In this document: positions 18,077 through 26,929 of the stretch, one piece after another
Layout of the letters: each line of letters begins with the position of its first letter
Numbering within the stretch: the first letter of the stretch is position 1
NCBI RefSeq assembly: GCF_014196845.1
Contig: NZ_JACIEM010000007.1
Span: forward strand, 186,001-250,000
Reading direction: 5' to 3'
Origin: Aurantimonas endophytica
Lineage (GTDB): Bacteria; Pseudomonadota; Alphaproteobacteria; Rhizobiales; Rhizobiaceae
Length of the DNA stretch: 64,000 nt
Made by a program: the position numbers and the translations under genes
Notes under the pieces: generated by a model
Told to the model about the DNA's origin: nothing
Database searches by the model: none
The model's input: the letters and a program-made list of their open reading frames with translations, nothing else

Positions 18077-18847
18077 ATGCCTTCGATCGAGATCCGGCAG
18101 TTCGGCTGCCGAACCGACAATTTCGGCGTCCTCGTCCACAACAAGGACAGCGGCGCCACGATTTCCATCGATGCGCCGGAGGAGGCGCCGATCCTCGCCG
18201 CGCTCGAGGAGAACGGCTGGACGCTGACCCATATCCTGACCACGCATCATCACGGCGACCACGTGGCGGCCAACGAGGCACTGAAGCAGCGTTTCGGCGT
18301 CGAGATCGTCGGCCCTGTCAAGGAGCGCGACCGGATCCCGGGGATCGACCGGACGGTGACCGGCGGCGACAAGTTCGAATTGGGCGGTATCGCGATCGAG
18401 GCGATCGACACGCCGGGGCACACGCTGGGCGAGATCTCCTATTACCTGCCCGAGGCGAAGGCCCTGTTCGCCGCCGACGCGCTGTTCTCGCTCGGCTGCG
18501 GCCGGTTGTTCGAGGGCGACGCGGCGATGATGTGGGAATCGCTGAAGCGGCTGCGGGCGCTGCCTGACGAGACGATGCTGTATTGCGGGCACGAATATAC
18601 CGCGACCAACGCCAAATGCGCGATCGCCGTCGATCCGGACAATATTCAGCTGCGGGAACGGGTGAGGGAGGTCGAGACGCTGCGGATCGCCGGCAAGCCG
18701 ACGCTGCCGGTCAAGCTCGGGCAGGAGAAGGCGACCAATCCTTTCCTGCGCGCCGACGACCCGGAACTGGCAGAGGACATGGGGCTCGCGGGCGCCGAGC
18801 CGGCCGCCGTCTTCGCCGCGATCCGCAAGAAGAGGGACCAGTACTGA
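18077..18847 (+). CDS. gloB: Hydroxyacylglutathione hydrolase (glyoxalase II)
   Basis: Metallo-beta-lactamase-fold thioesterase that splits S-lactoylglutathione to lactate and glutathione, the second step of methylglyoxal detoxification. The product has 256 residues. The binuclear metal motif THHHGDH is at 56-62, DTPGHTLGEI follows, then the metal-bridging aspartate in FAADALFSLGCGRLFEG, CGHEYT, and the glutathione-binding Arg/Lys-rich C terminus (NPFLRADDPEL). The stop overlaps the next start by one base (TGATG). Confidence 0.96.
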   Translation: MPSIEIRQFGCRTDNFGVLVHNKDSGATISIDAPEEAPILAALEENGWTLTHILTTHHHGDHVAANEALKQRFGVEIVGPVKERDRIPGIDRTVTGGDKFELGGIAIEAIDTPGHTLGEISYYLPEAKALFAADALFSLGCGRLFEGDAAMMWESLKRLRALPDETMLYCGHEYTATNAKCAIAVDPDNIQLRERVREVETLRIAGKPTLPVKLGQEKATNPFLRADDPELAEDMGLAGAEPAAVFAAIRKKRDQY

Positions 18848-19299
18848 TGAGCTCCGCCGCACTTCGCATCGTCCGCACGCTCGGCCTCAAGCCGCATCCG
18901 GAAGGCGGCTGGTATCGCGAGACGTTCCGCGACGAGGCCGTCGACTCGACGGGCCGGGCCCGCTCGACCTCGATCTACTATTTGCTGGAGGCGGGCGAGA
19001 CGTCGGAATGGCACCGGGTGCGGGACGCCGCCGAGGTCTGGCACTGGTATGCCGGCGCGCCGATGGTCATCACCGTGTCAGAGGACGGCCACGACGCTTC
19101 GGCGCATCGGCTCGGGCCCGATATCGGCGAGCACGAGGCGCCGCAGTTCGTGGTGCCGGCGGGCTGGTGGCAGACGGCGACGAGCCTCGGCGAATACACG
19201 CTGGTCGGCTGCACCGTGGCGCCGGGCTTCGACTTCGCGGCTTTCGAGATGGCGCCGCCGGACTGGCGGCCGACGCCGCGCGAGGCAGGCCGGAAGTAG
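18847..19299 (+). CDS. Cupin domain protein (DUF985)
   Basis: A 150-residue cupin of the DUF985 group. The start LGLKPHPEGGWYRETFR is the family signature; SIYYLLEAGETSEWHRV and VGCTVAPGFDFAAFEM form the two cupin halves. The group's reaction is not established. It overlaps gloB by one base and so is translationally coupled to it. It converges on the EamA transporter with six bases between. Confidence 0.9.
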   Translation: MSSAALRIVRTLGLKPHPEGGWYRETFRDEAVDSTGRARSTSIYYLLEAGETSEWHRVRDAAEVWHWYAGAPMVITVSEDGHDASAHRLGPDIGEHEAPQFVVPAGWWQTATSLGEYTLVGCTVAPGFDFAAFEMAPPDWRPTPREAGRK

Positions 19300-19305
19300 C
19301 GAAGA

Positions 19306-20199
19306 TCAAGCGTCTCGCCGCGCGAGGCGCAAGAACAGCGGCAGCGCGGCGAGCCCGGCGCCGCCGGTGATGAGGATCGCCGCGGCGACGACGCCGAGGC
19401 TCATCGCGGCTTCGCCGGCCGCGATGAGGATCAGCGTCGACAAAAGCGGCGCGGCATAGCTGGCGGCGCCGATGACCTGGATGTCGCCGCGCTTGACCGC
19501 GTAGTCCCAGACATAGAACGCCGCGCCGACCGGCATCAGGCCGAGCAGCAGTACGGCGAGCCATTCGCCGCTGGTGGCGGGCAGGACGGTCGTCTCGAAG
19601 GCGAGATGCGCGGCGAGCGACAGGAGCGCGGTGGCGGCGCAGAAGCCGGTGACGACGTCGGTCGGCACGTCGCCGAAGCGCCGCGACAGCAGCGAGTAGG
19701 CGGACCAGGTGAGGGCGCAGAGCCCGGCAAGGGCGTAGCCCAGAGTGTTGTCGGCCGACAGCGACAGGCCCTCGCCGCCGGTGACGATGATCGCGGCGCC
19801 GGCGAGGCCGAGCAGGGCGCCCAGCGCGTGGAACCAGCGCAGCCGCTCGCCGGGCAGCGTCGCCGAGCCGAGGACGATCAGCAGCGGCCAGAGATAGGCG
19901 ATGAGGCTCGCCTGGGCGGCGGGCGCGTTGCGCAGCGCTGCGAAATACAGCGCGTGATAGCCAAACAGGCCGGCAACGCCGACGAGCCAGACGACCGGCG
20001 GCTGGCGGAACACATGCCACGGCGCGCCGCGCGCGAAGAACACGGCGACGCCGATCAGCGTGGCGATGGAAAAGGTGAGGGCGGCGAGCAGGAAGGGCGG
20101 CACGCTGCCGCTCCGCGCCGTCAGGAGCGCCAGCAGCGACCACATCAGCACCGCGGCAAATCCGAGCAATGTCCCCAAGGCCGCGTCCCCGTCCGGCAA
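19306..20199 (-). CDS. EamA/DMT-family transporter
   Basis: An inner-membrane drug/metabolite-type exporter of about 297 residues with roughly ten hydrophobic helices in two EamA repeats; GYHALYFAALRNAPAAQASLIAYLWPLL in the first repeat and GAAFYVWDYAVKRGDIQVIGAASY in the second are typical. The substrate is unknown. The start is uncertain: the family-like N terminus ALGTLLGFAAVLMWSL is preceded by TTG codons at 20199 and 20235, neither with a clear ribosome-binding site. Other starts within the first helix are possible. Confidence 0.83.
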   Translation of the reverse strand: MPDGDAALGTLLGFAAVLMWSLLALLTARSGSVPPFLLAALTFSIATLIGVAVFFARGAPWHVFRQPPVVWLVGVAGLFGYHALYFAALRNAPAAQASLIAYLWPLLIVLGSATLPGERLRWFHALGALLGLAGAAIIVTGGEGLSLSADNTLGYALAGLCALTWSAYSLLSRRFGDVPTDVVTGFCAATALLSLAAHLAFETTVLPATSGEWLAVLLLGLMPVGAAFYVWDYAVKRGDIQVIGAASYAAPLLSTLILIAAGEAAMSLGVVAAAILITGGAGLAALPLFLRLARRDA

Positions 20200-20285
20200 T
20201 GCGGCGGGTCTAGCGAGCGGCCATGGCGGGGTCAATGCGCGCGACGGCCGGTCGTGTGGTGGCTGCCGGCGAGCCGGTTCGGCGG

Positions 20286-21062
20286 TTACTTCACCGCAAC
20301 GGAGAGGGCGCTCAGCGTCAGCGGCCCGACCTGCGTCGGAATGCGGGCATAGACCGGAACGTAGGTGTCCGGCTGGGCGATCGGGGCGAACCACACCTGG
20401 ATCGTCTGGTCCTTGAGGAACTTCAGCCCCTTGGAGGATTTGTCGTAGCCGCTGACCGGCCGGATGCGGGCGTTGCAGACCACGGCCTCGCCGGAATAGC
20501 CGGTCATCGAATAGGTGTTGGTGCCGCCGGAGGACAGGACGAGATCGAGCCGCGACCAGCCGTCATAGAGCGGCAGGGTGCGCTTGCAGACGGAAGCGGC
20601 GTCGCCGGTGCGGATCATCAGGCCGCTGAGCGGATCGACGACTGAGGAAAGCTGCGACTTCGCCACCGGCACGTAGCTCGGCTTCGGCTTGTCGCGCTTC
20701 GGGCTGACGGCGCTTGAGGTGACCCGGCCGCCGGAGAAGGCGACGTCGCTCGACCAGCGCTTGCGGTCGCTGGAATAGTCGAGCGCATAGCGTTCGGCGG
20801 CGAAGCCGCGGCGCGAGACGGTGCCGGAGACCTTGCTGGTGCCGCCGGTATCGGAGACGAGGCTGCCGAGCCCGCTGGAGGAGAGCTGTCCCTCGACGCT
20901 GAAGCGGCCGCCCTCGATCACCGTGTCGAAGGACGCCTTGCCGATCGGCAGGCCGATGACCGCCATGCCGTAGCTGGTGGTGATCCGGGCCGTCTCGGCG
21001 GCGGCGCCCGACGCACCGACGAGGGCGAGGCCGATGGCGCCGAAAAGGAATCGCTTGCGCAT
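20286..21062 (-). CDS. DUF3108 family exported protein
   Basis: A 258-residue DUF3108 protein. A signal peptide (MRKRFLFGAIGLALVGASGAAA, cut near residue 22) is followed by a beta-rich domain with ITTSYGMAVIGLPIGKASFDT, where the family's YxvyigGlpiGk pattern is visible. It probably sits in the periplasm; the function is unknown. The ATG at 21062 puts the basic residues directly before the hydrophobic core; an in-frame ATG 15 bases upstream (21077) is an alternative. It is divergent from rpmB and shares that promoter region. Confidence 0.85.
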   Translation of the reverse strand: MRKRFLFGAIGLALVGASGAAAETARITTSYGMAVIGLPIGKASFDTVIEGGRFSVEGQLSSSGLGSLVSDTGGTSKVSGTVSRRGFAAERYALDYSSDRKRWSSDVAFSGGRVTSSAVSPKRDKPKPSYVPVAKSQLSSVVDPLSGLMIRTGDAASVCKRTLPLYDGWSRLDLVLSSGGTNTYSMTGYSGEAVVCNARIRPVSGYDKSSKGLKFLKDQTIQVWFAPIAQPDTYVPVYARIPTQVGPLTLSALSVAVK

Positions 21063-21165
21063 TACTGGTCTATCCATAAAAGCGGGAGGCACGTTGCGAC
21101 CGTCTGAGCGCAGGAACGGCGCGCTTTTGTGGCCGCCGGGGCTGATCCCGCAAAGTTGTAGCGGC

Positions 21166-21194
21166 TTGACGCTCCGGTTCTCAGGGCTTATAGA
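21166..21194 (+). promoter_or_regulatory. Sigma-70 type promoter for rpmB
   Basis: TTGACG (21166-21171) and TATAGA (21189-21194) are separated by exactly 17 bases, five of six matches to each consensus hexamer. Transcription would begin near 21202, giving rpmB a 5' untranslated leader of about 90 bases. This is the clearest housekeeping promoter in the window, as expected for a ribosomal protein gene. Confidence 0.75.
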
Positions 21195-21216
21195 GCCGTT
21201 CGAATTTCCGATCATG

Positions 21217-21264
21217 CCCGACAGCGATGATCGCGCCGTTTTGCGGCGGCGTGTCCCTGTCGGG
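21217..21264 (+). promoter_or_regulatory. Structured leader of rpmB
   Basis: CCCGACAG (21217-21224) pairs perfectly with CTGTCGGG (21257-21264). Inside it CGCCG (21234-21238) pairs with CGGCG (21244-21248) around a TTTTG loop. The structure lies in the predicted rpmB leader and ends 27 bases before the start codon. It may be a regulatory fold, possibly an L28 autocontrol site; that role is inference only. Confidence 0.5.
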
Positions 21265-21291
21265 TTCTAGGTTAAGCTGAAAGGTGATCTG

Positions 21292-21582
21292 ATGTCACGC
21301 GCCTGCGAACTGACCGGCAAGGCTGTCCAGTCCGGCAACAATGTGAGCCACGCGAACAACCGTACGCGTCGCCGCTTCCTGCCGAATCTGTGCAACGTGT
21401 CGCTGATTTCCGACGCGCTCGGCCAGCGCTTCCGGCTCCGCGTTTCGGCCTACGCGCTGCGTTCGGTCGAGCATCGCGGCGGTCTCGACGCGTTCCTGAT
21501 CAAGGCCGACGAGGCGGAGCTGTCGCAGCGCGCCCGCCTGCTCAAGCGCCAGATCGTCAAGAAGGTCGCCACCGCAGCCTGA
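21292..21582 (+). CDS. rpmB: 50S ribosomal protein L28
   Basis: Large-subunit ribosomal protein bL28, 96 residues, the usual length in alphaproteobacteria. [33 protein letters not shown] is the conserved start in overlapping pieces; the C-terminal helix is basic. AAGG lies eight bases before the ATG. The next gene, a queuosine-precursor transporter, follows after 77 bases on the same strand and may share the transcript. Confidence 0.98.
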   Translation: MSRACELTGKAVQSGNNVSHANNRTRRRFLPNLCNVSLISDALGQRFRLRVSAYALRSVEHRGGLDAFLIKADEAELSQRARLLKRQIVKKVATAA

Positions 21583-21633
21583 TCCGGCTCCGGCGCCTTT
21601 CCGACCCTATCTGCCGGGCCCTCGGGCTCGGCA

Positions 21634-21662
21634 CTGGTTCCATCACCCAGGCTAAAAAAATG
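21634..21662 (+). promoter_or_regulatory. preQ1-I riboswitch overlapping the yhhQ start codon
   Basis: CTGG (21634-21637) pairs with CCAG (21647-21650) as stem P1. The loop reads TTCCATCA, then ACCC with the expected ligand-pairing cytosine at 21646. After GCT comes a run of six A (21654-21659). The next three bases ATG (21660-21662) are complementary to CAT in the loop (21641-21643), forming P2 of an H-type pseudoknot. Aligned by hand to the Bacillus subtilis queC aptamer, the stem, the GGTTC, the ACCC, the T before the A-run, the six A and the P2 position fall in the same register; loop L2 is shorter. Both the weak AGG ribosome-binding site and the AUG are inside the fold, so preQ1 should repress translation. 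Confidence 0.85.
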
Positions 21663-22355
21663 ACATCCCTGCGCAGCTATATCCTGCCCGTGGCAGCGAT
21701 GACGGCTATCGTCCTCGCGTCCAATGTTGCCGTGCAGTTTCCGGTGTTTGCCGAGATCGGCGGGCTGCAGCTCGCCGACCTTCTGACCTTCGGCGCCTTC
21801 ACCTATCCCTTCGCGTTTCTCGTCACCGACCTGACCAACCGTCGCTATGGCCCGGCCGTGGCGCGCCGCGTGGTCATGGCGGGCTTCGCGGCAGCGGTTC
21901 TCTGCTCGATCGTCGTGCCGCCGGTCCTCTACGATCTCGGCCTGCTCGAATATGCGACCGCCGCCGACCGCCTGCTGCGCATCGCACTCGCCTCCGGCGG
22001 CGCATTCCTCGCGGCGCAGCTCCTCGACATCGCGGTGTTCAACCGGCTGCGGCAGGATAGCTGGTGGCGGGCTCCGGCGGCTTCGTCGGTGAGCGGATCG
22101 GTGGTCGACACCTTCCTCTTCTTCACCATCGCGTTCGCGCCGGTCTTCGCCTTCGTCGGGCCGAACGACGGCTTCGCGCTGGAGGCAGCGCCGTTGCTGG
22201 GCGTGTTCGCCACCGAGGCGCCGCGCTGGGTCTCATGGGCGATCGGCGATTTCGGCATGAAGCTGGCGATCGCCGTGCTGGCGCTGGTCCCCTACCGGAT
22301 CATCATGCAGCAATTCGTGCCGTACCGTCCGGTCGACGCCCGCACAGCCGCCTGA
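21660..22355 (+). CDS. yhhQ: Queuosine precursor transporter (YhhQ/VUT family)
   Basis: A 231-residue inner-membrane protein with six or so hydrophobic helices, of the YhhQ (DUF165) family, which imports the queuosine precursors preQ0 or preQ1. FPVFAEIGGLQLADLLTFGAFTYPFAFLVTDLTNRRYG (in overlapping parts) is the family core, and SSVSGSVVDTFLFFTIAF is the second conserved block. The ATG directly follows seven A in the upstream riboswitch and has no free ribosome-binding site. The preQ1 aptamer agrees with the transport assignment. It converges on cobT. Confidence 0.93.
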   Translation: MTSLRSYILPVAAMTAIVLASNVAVQFPVFAEIGGLQLADLLTFGAFTYPFAFLVTDLTNRRYGPAVARRVVMAGFAAAVLCSIVVPPVLYDLGLLEYATAADRLLRIALASGGAFLAAQLLDIAVFNRLRQDSWWRAPAASSVSGSVVDTFLFFTIAFAPVFAFVGPNDGFALEAAPLLGVFATEAPRWVSWAIGDFGMKLAIAVLALVPYRIIMQQFVPYRPVDARTAA

Positions 22356-22400
22356 TCCTGTTTTGCTGATCTCGACGTCCGGTGCGCCTCAGCGCGCCGG

Positions 22401-24317
22401 TCAGCGACGCCCGCCCATGGCGGCGCGGCGACGGGCGCCGTGGCCGGTGCGCGGCGCGCCTTCCTGCTCGAACAGATCGGCCAGCTGCTCGGTCATCGCG
22501 CCGGCCAGTTCCTCCGCGTCGACGATGGTGACGGCGCGGCGATAATAGCGCGTGACGTCGTGGCCGATGCCGATGGCGAGCAGCTCGATCGGCGATCTTG
22601 TCTCGATCTCCTCGATGACGGCGCGCAGATGCCGCTCGAGATAGTTGCCGGGATTCACCGACAGGGTGGAATCGTCGACCGGCGCGCCATCCGAGATCAT
22701 CATCAGGATGCGGCGCTGCTCCGGGCGGGCGAGCAGGCGGTTATGCGCCCAGATCAGCGCCTCGCCGTCGATGTTCTCCTTGAGCAGGCCCTCGCGCATC
22801 ATCAGACCGAGATTGCGCCGGGCCCGCCGCCAGGGCGCGTCGGCGGACTTGTAGACGATGTGGCGGAGATCGTTGAGCCGGCCGGGCTTCTGGGGCTTGC
22901 CGGCCTTCAGCCAGGCCTCGCGCGACTGGCCGCCCTTCCAGGCCCGCGTCGTGAAGCCGAGCACCTCGACCTTGACGCCGCAGCGCTCCAGCGTGCGGGC
23001 AAGAATGTCGGCGCAGGTCGCGGCGACGGTGATCGGCCGGCCGCGCATCGAGCCGGAATTGTCGATCAGCAGCGTCACGATCGTGTCGCGGAAATCGGTG
23101 TCGCGCTCCATCTTGTAGGAGAGCGGCTGCATCGGGTCGATCACCAGCCGCACCAGCCGCGCTGGGTCGAGATAACCTTCCTCTAGGTCGAAGTCCCAGG
23201 AGCGGCTCTGCTGCGCCATCAGGCGGCGCTGGAGGCGGTTGGCGAGGCGTCCGACGACGCCCTGGAGCGAGGCCAGCTGCTTGTCGAGAAACGCGCGCAG
23301 GCGGTCGAGCTCGGCCTCGTCGCAGAGTTCCTCGGCGCCGACCATCTCGTCGAATGCCTTGGTGAAGACCTGGTAGTCGGAGTCCAGCAGCTGGTTGGAC
23401 AAAGGTTGGTGCGGCCGGCGCGTCTCGCCGGGTGTCTCGCTGTCCTGGCTGTCGTCGTCGGCGGGATCGTCGGCCGTGACCTCGGAGGATTCCGGCTCGG
23501 CCGTCTCCTGGTTCTCGCCTTCGGTCTCGCTTTCCTGCGGCATCGCCTCGTCGCTGCCGCTCTCCTTCTCGGAGCCGCCTTCCTCGTCGTCGCGGGTCTG
23601 GTTGTCGCCGGACTCCTCGTCGTCGTCGCTGCCCTCGCTGTCGTCCGAATCGCCGAGCTCCTCGGCCATTTCCAGCGAGACGAGCATATCGCGCAGCGCG
23701 CGTGCGAAGGATTGCTGGTCCTCGACGGTTTCCGACAGGCGCTCGAACTTGGCCCCTGCCTTGTCCTCGATGAAGTCCCGCCAGACATCGACCAGCGCCT
23801 GGGCGCTCGGCGGCACCGGCCGGCCGGTCAGCCGCTCGCGCACCATCAGCGCGACGGCGTCCTCGATCGGCGCCTCGGCCCGGTCGGTGACGTCGGAGAG
23901 GTTGGAGCGGAAATACTTGTCCTCGAGCATCGCGCCGAGATTGTCGCCGACACCTTCCATGGCGTTGGCGCCGATCGCCTCGCAGCGCGCCTGCTCCACC
24001 GCGTCGTAGACGGCGCGCGCGCCCTTGCTGTCGGGCGCCAGGCTCGCATGCATCCGCGAGTCGTGGCGCGCCTTGCGCAGCGCCATGGCGTCGGCGAGGC
24101 CGCGGGTGACGGCGAGATCGTTGCGGGTGGGCCGCTTGGTCAGCTCCGGCAGCCTGGCGCGGCTGCCGGACAGGCCGGGCCGCTCGGAGCCGAAGCTGAT
24201 CTCGAGATCAGCCTCTCCGGCGATCGCCCGCAGGCAGCCCGCCACAGCGCGACGGAACGGCTCGCGGTCTGCCGGCGGAGAGCCGGGGGGACGCTGGTTG
24301 TCGCCGATGCGGGCCAC
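22401..24317 (-). CDS. cobT: Cobaltochelatase subunit CobT
   Basis: VWA-domain subunit of the aerobic cobaltochelatase CobNST, which inserts cobalt into hydrogenobyrinic acid a,c-diamide during cobalamin synthesis. The product has 638 residues. The N-terminal half is followed by a very acidic Asp/Glu/Ser linker (about 215-300). The C-terminal von Willebrand A domain carries the MIDAS motif DNSGSMRG (near 420). The tail is basic ([16 protein letters not shown]). It starts nine bases after the cobS stop. cobN is not in the window, as is usual where cobST stand apart from the main cluster. Confidence 0.95.
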   Translation of the reverse strand: MARIGDNQRPPGSPPADREPFRRAVAGCLRAIAGEADLEISFGSERPGLSGSRARLPELTKRPTRNDLAVTRGLADAMALRKARHDSRMHASLAPDSKGARAVYDAVEQARCEAIGANAMEGVGDNLGAMLEDKYFRSNLSDVTDRAEAPIEDAVALMVRERLTGRPVPPSAQALVDVWRDFIEDKAGAKFERLSETVEDQQSFARALRDMLVSLEMAEELGDSDDSEGSDDDEESGDNQTRDDEEGGSEKESGSDEAMPQESETEGENQETAEPESSEVTADDPADDDSQDSETPGETRRPHQPLSNQLLDSDYQVFTKAFDEMVGAEELCDEAELDRLRAFLDKQLASLQGVVGRLANRLQRRLMAQQSRSWDFDLEEGYLDPARLVRLVIDPMQPLSYKMERDTDFRDTIVTLLIDNSGSMRGRPITVAATCADILARTLERCGVKVEVLGFTTRAWKGGQSREAWLKAGKPQKPGRLNDLRHIVYKSADAPWRRARRNLGLMMREGLLKENIDGEALIWAHNRLLARPEQRRILMMISDGAPVDDSTLSVNPGNYLERHLRAVIEEIETRSPIELLAIGIGHDVTRYYRRAVTIVDAEELAGAMTEQLADLFEQEGAPRTGHGARRRAAMGGRR

Positions 24318-24326
24318 GGTCGTGCG

Positions 24327-25313
24327 TCAGTCCAGAACGAGGTTCGCCGCCGATTCCGGCAGCTCCTCGCCAAAGGCGCGCTGGTAGAACTCGGCCACGA
24401 GCGGCCGCTCCAGATCGTCGCATTTGTTGAGGAAGGTCAGGCGGAAGGCCATGCCGAGATCGCCGAAGATCTCGGCATTCTCCGCCCAGGTGATGACGGT
24501 ACGTGGGCTCATGACGGTCGACAGGTCGCCGTTGACGAAGGCCGAGCGGGTGAGATCGGCGACGCGGACCATCTTGGAGATGGTCTGACGGCCTTCCTTG
24601 GTGTCGTAGGTCCGCGCCTTGGCGGCGACGATCGACACTTCGGTATCGTGCGGCAGATAGTTCAGCACGGTGACGATCGACCAGCGATCCATCTGCGCCT
24701 GGTTGATCTGCTGGGTGCCGTGATAGAGGCCGGTCGTGTCGCCGAGGCCGACCGTGTTGGCGGTGGCGAACAGGCGGAAGGCCGGGTGCGGGCGCACCAC
24801 GCGGCTCTGGTCGAGCAGCGTCAGGCGGCCGGAGGATTCCAGCACGCGCTGGATGACGAACATCACGTCGGGCCGGCCGGCGTCGTATTCGTCGAACACC
24901 AGGGCGACGTTGCGCTGGTAGGCCCAGGGCAGGATGCCATCGCGGAACTCGGTGACCTGCATGCCGTCGCGCACGACGATCGCGTCCTTGCCGACGAGGT
25001 CGATGCGGCTGACATGGCTGTCGAGATTGATGCGCACGCAGGGCCAGTTGAGGCGCGCGGCGACCTGCTCGATATGGGTCGACTTGCCGGTGCCGTGATA
25101 GCCGGAAACCATGACGCGCCGGTTCTTGGCGAAGCCGGCGAGGATCGCCAGCGTCGTCGGCTTGTCGAAGATGTAGTCGGGGTCCAGCTCGGGAACGTGC
25201 GGGTCGGTCTTCGAAAAGGCCGGGACGGTCAGGTCGCTATCGAAACCGAAGGTTTCGCGGACGGAGATCGTGGCGTCCGGGAGGGGGGCCACTTCCAGTT
25301 CCGCTGCACTCAT
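24327..25313 (-). CDS. cobS: Cobaltochelatase subunit CobS
   Basis: AAA+ ATPase of 328 residues (MoxR/CobS group) that forms a ring with CobT and powers cobalt insertion by CobN. Walker [10 protein letters not shown] is at 71-79, Walker B is in [14 protein letters not shown], and sensor residues are in LFATANTVG. Two ATG codons stand in tandem behind GGAGGT; the second (25313) has the workable spacing. It is the first gene of a cobS-cobT operon. Confidence 0.95.
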   Translation of the reverse strand: MSAAELEVAPLPDATISVRETFGFDSDLTVPAFSKTDPHVPELDPDYIFDKPTTLAILAGFAKNRRVMVSGYHGTGKSTHIEQVAARLNWPCVRINLDSHVSRIDLVGKDAIVVRDGMQVTEFRDGILPWAYQRNVALVFDEYDAGRPDVMFVIQRVLESSGRLTLLDQSRVVRPHPAFRLFATANTVGLGDTTGLYHGTQQINQAQMDRWSIVTVLNYLPHDTEVSIVAAKARTYDTKEGRQTISKMVRVADLTRSAFVNGDLSTVMSPRTVITWAENAEIFGDLGMAFRLTFLNKCDDLERPLVAEFYQRAFGEELPESAANLVLD

Positions 25314-25458
25314 CATACCTCCAGAGGCCCGGTGCCCTGTCAGGGCCAGCCGGGCCATGTCCATTCTCTGATGTTGCCCGCCATCGAACGAGAGCGGGGT
25401 TGCCTGGTCGCGTCGCGGCCGATGGCGATCGGGCAGGCCCGAAGCGGTCAGTCAGCGA

Positions 25459-26079
25459 TTAGCAAAAACCCGACTGCTTCAAAAGCTTGTAGGCCTGGAT
25501 CACTTCGCGCAGCTTGTCCTCGGTGCTGCGGTCGCCGCCATTGGCGTCGGGGTGCAACTGCTTGACCAGGTTCTTATAGCGCCCGCGTATGGCTTCGCCA
25601 GTCGCGTCGCGCTCGAGGTCGAGCGTTTCGAGCGCCTTCACTTCCAGGGAGCGCAGCTTCGGCCGCCGGGCCGCCGTCTTGCGGGCGGCCGCGGCTTCCG
25701 CGCCGAACAGGCCGAACGGATCGCGCGCGCGGCCGTTCCAGCGCCGCGTTCGGGCCGCGGTCGCGGCGCGGGCGGCGTCGCCGGCCGTGCCATTATGCCC
25801 CATAGTCCAGGTCGGCCGGTTGCCGGTCAGGCTGTCCTTCAGGTGACGCTGGATGTCCTTGTCGTTCATGCCGGAGAAATAATTGTACGACTTGTTGTAC
25901 TGCCGGACGTGGTCGACGCAGAAATTCAGGTACTGCCCCTCGTGGTCGCGGCCCATCGGCGCCTTGTAGATACCGGCCTGGTCGCAGCCTTCCCAGGCGC
26001 ATTCGGGCGCGCGCGGAGGCTCGGCCGAGCGTTTGCCTTTGACGCGGATCCCGTCGAAATATTTGGAGTCGAGTTTCAT
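25459..26079 (-). CDS. J-domain (DnaJ-like) protein
   Basis: A 206-residue protein with an N-terminal conserved region rich in aromatic residues (CAWEGCDQAGIYKAP, NFCVDHVRQYNKSYNYF; the cysteines could bind a metal) and a C-terminal J domain (about 150-205) with the HPD motif in KQLHPDANGG. It presumably stimulates a DnaK-type chaperone; the client is unknown. The start is the ATG at 26079, one codon after an in-frame GTG. It is transcribed towards cobS and is divergent from the BolA gene. Confidence 0.88.
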   Translation of the reverse strand: MKLDSKYFDGIRVKGKRSAEPPRAPECAWEGCDQAGIYKAPMGRDHEGQYLNFCVDHVRQYNKSYNYFSGMNDKDIQRHLKDSLTGNRPTWTMGHNGTAGDAARAATAARTRRWNGRARDPFGLFGAEAAAARKTAARRPKLRSLEVKALETLDLERDATGEAIRGRYKNLVKQLHPDANGGDRSTEDKLREVIQAYKLLKQSGFC

Positions 26080-26233
26080 CACCGGCGATTATGGTGCCGC
26101 AGCATCGGCCGAACAAGAATTGACAGATCGGAAAAAGCCGGAAATTCAAGGCCTCCGGCTGTTTCGCGCAAGTTTCGGCGCGGCGGGACGAGGCGGCACA
26201 GGCCGGCAACGGCAGCGCGAGGAGAGCCACAAG

Positions 26234-26536
26234 ATGAGTACCCGGGCAACGATCGAGGCGAAGCTCACCGGCGCTTTCGCCCCCGAGTCACTGGCGGTGA
26301 TCGATGAGAGCCATCTTCATGCCGGCCATCATCACGGGGGCAGCGACCACCACGCCGGCTTCGACGGCTCCGGCGAGACGCATTTCCGGGTGCGGCTGGT
26401 CAGCGACGCATTTGCCGGCAAGAGCCGGATCGAGCGGCATCGGGCGATCAACGCCGTGCTCAGCGACGAGCTGGCGGCGGGCGTCCATGCGCTGGCGATC
26501 GAGGCGGCCGCGCCGGGCGAGCCGACGCGGCGCTAG
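26234..26536 (+). CDS. bolA: BolA family protein
   Basis: A 100-residue BolA protein. LAVIDESHLHAGHHHG, a histidine-rich loop, then THFRVRLVSDAFAGKSRIERHRAINAVLSDEL (in parts) are the diagnostic blocks. BolA proteins pair with monothiol glutaredoxins in Fe-S cluster handling and iron regulation. The ATG follows GGAGAGCCACAAG. It is divergent from the J-domain gene by about 154 bases, a pairing seen in related genomes. Confidence 0.93.
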   Translation: MSTRATIEAKLTGAFAPESLAVIDESHLHAGHHHGGSDHHAGFDGSGETHFRVRLVSDAFAGKSRIERHRAINAVLSDELAAGVHALAIEAAAPGEPTRR

Positions 26537-26582
26537 CCGGGAAGCCCCGCGTCGCGGCAGGCAGATCATCTTTGAGACCTCA

Positions 26583-26610
26583 TTGATGATGTTCTATGCA
26601 TGACTATAGG
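26583..26610 (+). promoter_or_regulatory. Candidate promoter for the XRE-SulP pair
   Basis: TTGATG (26583-26588) and TATAGG (26605-26610) are 16 bases apart in a short AT-richer patch, about 42 bases before the small regulator gene. The sequence around it is the only low-GC spot nearby. Spacing is one base short of optimal. Confidence 0.4.
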
Positions 26611-26652
26611 GATGTGGTAGCCTAGTCCGATCATAATCAGACAGGCTTGCCC

Positions 26653-26925
26653 ATGATCACCTCCGCCCAGATGCGTGCCGGCCGGGCGCTGCTCGGCATC
26701 GACCAGCGCCAGCTGGCGGCGCTGTCCGGCGTCTCGCTGCCGACGATCCAGCGGATGGAGGCGAGCGAGGGCACGGTGCGCGGCGTCGTCGACACGCTGG
26801 AGAAGGTGGTCGCGGCCTTCGATGCCGCCGGCGTGGAGTTGCTTTCCGAGCATGTGCCGAGCCGCGGCAGCGGGCGCGGGGTGCGGCTGAAGCAGGCCGC
26901 CAATCCCGAGGCGGGGCTGGTCTGA
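26653..26925 (+). CDS. Small XRE-type helix-turn-helix regulator
   Basis: A 90-residue DNA-binding protein. The HTH is RALLGIDQRQLAALSGVSLPTIQRMEA (in parts, residues 10-38). The C-terminal half (TLEKVVAAFDAAGVELL) is typical of the short Cro/CI-like regulators of Hyphomicrobiales. The ATG at 26653 was chosen; an in-frame TTG six bases upstream is possible. It ends four bases before the SulP gene, so it probably regulates that operon, perhaps itself included. Confidence 0.85.
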   Translation: MITSAQMRAGRALLGIDQRQLAALSGVSLPTIQRMEASEGTVRGVVDTLEKVVAAFDAAGVELLSEHVPSRGSGRGVRLKQAANPEAGLV

Positions 26926-26929
26926 CTTC

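Noticed and set aside
21196-21212. TTCGAAT resembling a tRNA T-loop
   Set aside because: No flanking 5-bp T stem, acceptor stem or anticodon arm; it sits just after the rpmB promoter.
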